Shown here: piece after piece, positions 57,746-64,000 of the stretch | Numbering within the stretch: position 1 is the stretch's first letter | Layout of the letters: every line of letters starts with the position of its first letter | Origin: Stropharia rugosoannulata | Taxonomy: Eukaryota; Basidiomycota; Agaricomycetes; Agaricales; Strophariaceae | Reading direction: 5' to 3' | NCBI GenBank assembly: GCA_028532985.1 | Contig: JANCIK010000004.1 | Location: 1,922,001-1,986,000 of the forward strand | Length of the DNA stretch: 64,000 bases | Translations under genes and position numbers: made by a program | Notes under the pieces: model-generated | Told to the model about the DNA's origin: nothing | The model's database searches: none | The model's input: only the letters and a program-made list of their open reading frames with translations

Positions 57746-60700
57746 ATGGACAACCCGCCGGCAACGAACATACACACCATCGTTAAGGCTCAGATTGTAT
57801 TCTTACTTTCTACCTTAACGGAGGAAAACTTCGAGAGAAATCAGATGGAAATACGATCCGTATGTTTATTTGGTTTTTTACATGGTATAGCTCCTCAATC
57901 TGATTGCTTGCTGGCTGCCAATTCAGCTCTCGGAACAACATGGAATAGACACGTACCTCCATTTTATTCGACGCCTTATCGTTCATTCGCAAGCGCGCCT
58001 TCTTCAAACACCCCCTGCGTCTGCTTTTGACTCCTCCACTTCACTCACCTTTCGCCTGTTGGTGCAAGAAACGCAGCGCCTTGCCCGCGACCCATTTTTG
58101 GCGGATAGGTTTAGAGATGGAGTTGGCGGGGCTGAAGGTGATACGTTTAAGCATTTTGATTTTGCACGATTTGTAGATCGCCTGGGCTTGCGGCCGTTGG
58201 AGCGTCTCGTTTTGGCTGCTGCGATAGTGTCTGGTCAGACACGTAAAGAGCTATCCAACCAGGCTATGGGCGTGATTCGTACGGAATTTGACAATGCAAT
58301 GCTGGAGCTGTGCCAAACACCGGCCCTCGAACACGCCGACTTCTCTCAGAGCCAGCTGTCGAAGCTTTTGTCCAACCTGCTGTCAGACGTGCCGTCCGAA
58401 GCTCCTATTCTGGATGCTGCACAGCGTCAAGCCCTTGTTATGTCTGCACAGACGAAGATGGGAAAGGAAGCTACAGGTCCAATTCTGCATCGCATATTCA
58501 CAAAGTTGAGGTAGGTTGCATTCGAACCTGGCGTATGTTGACTTGGTCCTGACCACTTTTAGCCTTCAACCAAGCACGTCTCTTGTTGAAGTCCTCATTC
58601 AACTAGGCCCTGACATCACAAGTGACCCTGAAGTCATTCGAGGTCTTCTGGAACGTTTTGGCATAACCGAAGCCAGTCCACCTCGTGATGCTCAAGTGAT
58701 AGAGATCATTTCCACTCTTTCGCGCCTTTCAACGGAAGGCAGTATTATATGTGATGTTGGAGCTCTTGTGCGCGCGTTGGTCAGCTATGTAAGTATCTTA
58801 CACGTCATCCTTTCTGTCTGTGATGTGTTAACCAGCAACTGTCTCAGAATGTTCCCCTCAATTGGCCTGCTGTTATCAAGTCCTTTGATTGGCCAGACCG
58901 CCACGGTGTCGATACTGCAACTTTGAAAATGTTGATTGCTGTTTTGCTCAACTCCCCTCGGGAAGCCGAACCGCATGCAGTCACCGGTTTCTGGGAAACT
59001 TGGAACAACCCCATGTACCAGTTACGGCTTCTAGATGCCCTCCTTTCCTTGCCTGCAGATACCTTCAATTTTGTGCAACTGCCTGGTCGGCGTATTGTTA
59101 CCGTCGATGATGTCTCTATTGCAAGCCCTACTATCAAGTCTCTCGCTGCAAATGTTCAGGGTCAAACGTGGAATTCCCTGGAGCTCTTCCAAATTTTAGT
59201 TCGTCTTGCTGGTTCTGATTCTCTTGAAATTCGTCACTGTGTTCGGGAAATGTTCGATAAAGCTATAAAAATAAGCGCTGAGATTGTTCATATGGGTCTA
59301 CTTCAAGTGCCGGTGTGTAGTGTCTTCTTCCCAGGTGGCTACGACTGATGTGTAACAGGATTTGCCTTGGAATGAGTTGCGTTCGGAGTACTCGCGCAAG
59401 TTACTGGCCATGTTCCTTGCCGGACATCCAAACCATCAGCTTGTGTTTATGCGTATATGGCAAATTGACCCGTCTTATTTGACTACTGCCTTTCGTGACT
59501 TCTATGAGGAGAATCCGTTGAACATCACGCGAATCCTGGACGTAGCTCAAGACTTGAAGGTAGGTCTTCTTGTTACAATTGACTAGGCCAATCCCGACCG
59601 CTTTATCATAGATTCTAGATTCTCTGCTTGAGGTTCAGCCCTTCACATTTGCCTTGGATGTTGCCGCTTTGGCTTCACGACGTGAATACCTCAATCTTGA
59701 CAAATGGCTTGCGGATAATGCAACAAACTACGGCGCCGATTTCCTTCGCGCCGTAATCCACTTCCTAGAGCAAAAGATGGACAGTGAGATTGCAACCAGG
59801 TTATCCGATCCCGCTATCGAAAATCGTACCATGTCTCTCAACCCGAATACTATAACGATCATCCTCCGTTTCCTCCGTAACAAGTACATTCTATTTCTGT
59901 ATGCCAAGTGCCTGGAACTAACCATGTTTACACAGCTCCTCTTTGCTCGACCCTAATGACGTTGATGAGTGCATTGAAGTGCGCAATACATGCTTGCAAG
60001 TGCATCCTCGTCTTATGACATTAACGCCCAACTCGGACGTGGAATCTGGCTTGACGGTCGTGCAATACTCGAATGAGATTGAATCTGAAGTCGACAGCAT
60101 ATATAAGCAAATGTACGACGAGAATACTACAATTGATGAGGTAATTGCTATGCTTCAACGTTACAAAGAATCAAACAATCCTCGCGACCATGAAGTCTTC
60201 TCCTGCATGATCCACTTCCTTTTCGATGAATACAAATTCTTTCAGTCCTACTATCCCCCTCGCGAATTGGCCATGACAGGATACCTCTTCGGTTCACTGA
60301 TTCGACATTCACTCATCGAATATATACCTCTTGGCATAGCGATGCGTTACATCCTCGACGCTCTCAAGTGCCCTCCCGATACCAACCTCTTCAAGTTTGG
60401 CTTGCAAGCGCTGAGCCGGTTCGAGTACCGCCTCGGTGAATGGATCCCGCTCTGTAAAGCCCTAATAACTATTCCACACCTTCTCGAAGCTCGCCCAGAT
60501 CTTTTACCTGTCCTCCAACGTGCTTTGAACTCTAGCGGCGGCGTCCCTGGTGATACCGTTCCTGATTCCCACCTCGTAGGAGCCAACCCTTCTTTTGAGC
60601 ACGTTCTGCCTTTCACTGCCATACAACCCGACGAAATCACTGAACCTCTTGATGCACCTCCTGAGGAACTGTCTGATCGTATTCTTTTCATTGTCAACAA

Positions 60701-63700
60701 CTTGGCACCGAACAATTTCGAGGCGAAAGTGGAAGAAATGCGCGAACAGTTTGTCGATCAATACTCTCGCTGGTTTGCGAATTATCTTGTCGACCAGCGA
60801 ATAAGTACCGAACCCAACAATCATCCTCTTTATCTTCGTTTCCTCGATGCACTGGACCGTCAACCATTGTTCAAACTTATTCTGCAGGAGACTTTTGTAA
60901 AGGCGTCGGCTCTTCTCAACTCTGATAGGAGCATGTCTGGTTCAGACCGAAATGCTCTGAAAAATGTTGGAACTTGGCTTGGGACAATCACCCTGGCTCG
61001 GGACCAACCTATCAAACACAAAAATCTTTCGTTCAAAGATCTTCTCGTTGAGGGGTACGATAGTAACAGGTTGATTGTCACCATTCCTTTCGTCTGCAAA
61101 ACTCTCGAACCATGCGTCAGGTCTAAAGTCTTTAAACCCCCCAATCCATGGCTCATGGCCGTCATCAGTCTCCTCGCGGAGCTTTATCACTTCGCCGAGC
61201 TCAAACTAAACCTCAAGTTCGATATTGAGATTCTGTGCAAAAGTTTGGATGTAGACCTCAACACCGTTGAACCGACTACGATATTGCGTAACCGTCCATT
61301 AGAGTCCCTTGGACTACCTTTGCCCGACTATCCGGAAGACATCGGTCTCCTGCCTATTGGGAGTGAAGCTGCAGCCGGGCAAGTGGGTGACTCTCAGGTT
61401 TTGGTTCTCGGTGGACAAGGTGGTGCAGAGACACACCGTGCTCTTGGCGCCCATATCGAAGCCATCCTCAGCAACCTTGTTCACCTTGTTCATATCAGTA
61501 ACCAACTTGCGCCATTCAATGTTAATCCTACTTTCAAGCGGGCCGTGCAGCATGCCGTCGATCGTGCGGTTCGTGAGGTACCTTTCATTTGTTCTACCCC
61601 CCGAAACGATTGAACTCATCATTTTTATTGTTTAGATCATCCTGCCCGTAGTGGAGCGTTCAGTCACCATTGCGGGAATCTCAACTCGGGAATTGGTGGC
61701 CAAAGACTTTGCAACAGAGCCCAATGAAGAAAAGTTACGCCGCGCTGGGCATCTTATGGCGCAAAAGTTGGCTGGTAGCCTGGCTCTTGTTACATGTAAA
61801 GAGCCATTGAAAAGCAACCTTGCCACGCACTTACGTCAATACTTGAATGACCATGGCTTCAACGAAGTAGGTTTATTAGTCTAAGAATCATTTCATTTTT
61901 ATTTATTTACTTTTTTCCTTTTTTTGTAGCAGATTGTATCTGATTCCGTCATTTCATTGCTGGTGCAAGATAATCTAGATGTTGCTTGTTCTGCTATTGA
62001 GAAAGCAGCCATGGAACGTGCTGTTGCGGATGTCGACGATGGTTTCGCCGCTTCATACGAAGTTCGTGCCCGTCATCGCGAGGTTTGTTCATATTCCATC
62101 AATATAAGACTTGGGAAAGCTAAGTCATGTTCTTCGGTTTAGCTGCACAATACCCAGCCCTTCTGGGATCCCTCAGTGCCCATTTCAAATTTCACTACGG
62201 TTCTGCCTGATCCGTTGCGCATCAAACCTACCGGAGTGCAGCCACATCAGATTATTGTTTATCAGGATTTCGGTACAGATCTTTTCTTTTCCTAACTATT
62301 GACAGGTGCTGAATGGTTCTAGATGTAGACGCGAAACGGCGCATCGATAGCCGCCCCGGCTCTGTTTCGTCTATTCACGCTAGTGTTCCTGGCTACGCAC
62401 AGTCTCCGGCCATTGATCATGAATTTAACACGAGACTACACACACACCAAGAGGCTATGGAACGTTTCACTGTAGGATTGCTAATTTACAAATTAAAGCA
62501 TCAGTTGACATCTTATGATATAGATATTGACGCGCGACCTCGAGGCGGTTATGCTCCAGTACCCTAATCAAACATGGGGCACACTCGCTGCTAATCACGA
62601 TATTCGCCATCTCGTTAGACAGATTATACTGCTTGCGGAGGAAGCTGCTGACAGAGAGCGCACACCGTTAATGATGTCGCAGAAGATTGTTCAACTTCTG
62701 TACAAGACAGGTTCTCCCCTTGGCCGTGAAGTCTATGTTGCCATACTCGACCAGTTGTGTCGCACATTTGAGGATGTTGCCAAAGAAGCGATCACGTGGC
62801 TGCTCTACGCTGAAGATGAGGTGGGCTCCGTTACGTGATCAGTGCAGAGTCTACGTTTACTTACACTTACTCCTATTAGCGAAAGTTCAATGTTCCTGTC
62901 ACAGTTACTCTTCTGCGAAGTGGCCTCATCAACATAAATTTGCAAGACCAGCAACTTGCCAAGCTGCTATGCGATCCTCGTCCCATTCTCCTCAATTTCA
63001 TCGCCAACCTTATTCGAGAGTGCCTATCTTCAGAACCCCCTGTGGCAACGCAAGCCCAATTTGCGTATTCGCTTGAAATGCTTAATCAGCTCGCACATCA
63101 AGGCAAAGCCAATGAAGAGTATGTTATAACCGTTATACATGTTAAGCATATCTAATACGTCTTCTATAGAGTGGAACGACTACTGGATGATTTACGTGGA
63201 GTAAGACGATCATCCCTTAACTCTGTTGGCGACAATACTTTTGCAGCTAAGCCGGACGACATCATGCGTGAAAGGCTGTTCATCTGTTTCCAACAATGGA
63301 TTAGCATTTTCCAAAGATCTGCTTCTCCGGAGAAAAGTTTTGTGCCTTTCATCACACAGCTCACCAAGCAGGGCATCTTGAAAGCAGAAGACGCCTCTTC
63401 CTTCTTTTTCAGGGTGTGCACTGAGACCAGCGTGAACCATTTCAACAAATGCACCGAGGGAGGCGATTATGATTACGCATTCCAGGCTGTGGATGCGATG
63501 TCCCGCCTGATCGTCTACATTATCAAGTATCACGGCGATGCCTCTGGTATCAATAACGATCAAGCGAAAGTTCACTACTTCAAAAAGATCCTTTCGATAT
63601 TCGTTCTTGTCCTGTCCAGCCAGCACGAAAATCAAGCTACTTTCTCCCAGAAGCCATTCTTCCGCTTCTTCTCCAGTCTGGTCAACGATTTGCACAGCAT

Positions 63701-64000
63701 CGAAAGCCACCTAGGTCCTGTTTATTTCCAGCTGCTCGTCGTCATTAGGTGTGTCGAGCTTCTCGTCATTACCATTTATTAGACTCACAAATTCTCTCTA
63801 TTAGTGACACATATAGCTCCCTGCAGCCAATCTATTTCCCAGGCTTCGCATTCTCGTGGATGTGTCTAATTTCCCATAGATTATTCATGCCCAAGCTACT
63901 CTTGTCTGAAAACCGCGAAGTTAGTAGGGCTGCTCCCTAGTTTTGTTTAGGTAACTGACGATTATTTATAGGGCTGGGACGCATTCCACAAGTTGTTACT
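57746..64000 (+). CDS. NOT1: CCR4-NOT complex scaffold subunit NOT1 (CNOT1), 3' end outside the window
   Basis: Sixteen exons are visible (57746-57859, 57927-58510, 58563-58788, 58848-59312, 59359-59559, 59612-59883, 59936-61577, 61636-61866, 61930-62082, 62143-62272, 62323-62471, 62524-62820, 62880-63118, 63170-63748, 63805-63919, 63972 onward), about 1808 aa. The N-terminal HEAT arrays start IVKAQIVFLLSTLTEENFE. The MIF4G module that binds Caf1 lies at about 860-1060 (FVDQYSRWFANYLVDQRIST, HKNLSFKDLLVEGYDSNRLI, PWLMAVISLLAELYHFAELK). The CNOT9-binding DUF3819 follows (FKRAVQHAVDRAVREIILPV, HLMAQKLAGSLALVTCKEPL). HDIRHLVRQIILLAEEAADR and MSQKIVQLLYKTGSPLGREV begin the connector region, and the final visible part (PKLLLSENREGWDAFHKLL) enters the NOT1 superfamily homology domain. 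It scaffolds deadenylation and mRNA decay. Confidence 0.96.

Overview
This is a gene-dense nuclear window from a filamentous basidiomycete, most likely a mushroom-forming agaricomycete. Three things point there: almost every gene is cut by many 45-65 nt introns, the proteins match basidiomycete orthologues throughout, and intergenic gaps are short. I resolved 24 gene models with exon borders that join in frame and restore family-typical proteins, plus one weak candidate gene and the 3' end of a RecQ helicase entering from the left. No rRNA or tRNA gene, CRISPR array, prophage or intact transposon was seen.

Layout. 1-19.3 kb: RecQ helicase tail (+), MCM-binding protein (-), CDC50 flippase subunit (+), SEC61 alpha (+), RNA 3'-phosphate cyclase (-), mitochondrial Asn-tRNA synthetase (+), then a minus-strand run of HOOK, an EI24/RRT8-type membrane protein and YME2. 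19.4-35.3 kb: FG nucleoporin (+), TRAPPC13 (+), V-ATPase subunit H (-), mitochondrial ribosomal protein L46 (+), mitochondrial endonuclease NUC1 (-), a PIN4-like RRM/R3H protein (-), a weak small candidate gene (-) and the APC/C-type E2 enzyme UBC11 (-). 35.5-47.9 kb: EDE1 endocytic scaffold (+), an unrecognised protein (-), class II cAMP phosphodiesterase PDE1 (+), striatin (-) and tiny TMA7 (-). 48.8-64 kb: an alpha/beta-hydrolase (S9-like) peptidase (+), a GPI-anchored GH13 protein (-), a sugar transporter (+) and the scaffold NOT1 of CCR4-NOT (+), which runs off the right end.

The content is overwhelmingly core eukaryotic housekeeping: membrane traffic (CDC50, SEC61, HOOK, TRAPPC13, EDE1, VMA13), mitochondrial function (NARS2, YME2, MRPL46, NUC1) and RNA or cell-cycle control (MCMBP, RTCA, PIN4, UBC11, NOT1). 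Genes alternate strand and many pairs share a short divergent promoter (80-300 bp). The part with most accessory character is 48.8-57.2 kb. Its GH13 protein has lost both conserved active-site histidines while keeping the catalytic carboxylates and gaining a GPI signal. That is the pattern of fungal cell-wall alpha-glucanotransferases, and the gene is divergent from a hexose-type transporter.

Other oddities: three micro-exons (7, 9 and 12 nt), three GC-AG introns supported by homology, and a 47-bp block with one mismatch present in opposite orientation at 5.3 kb and 24.2 kb. All models are hand-derived from sequence; no database search or alignment could be run.
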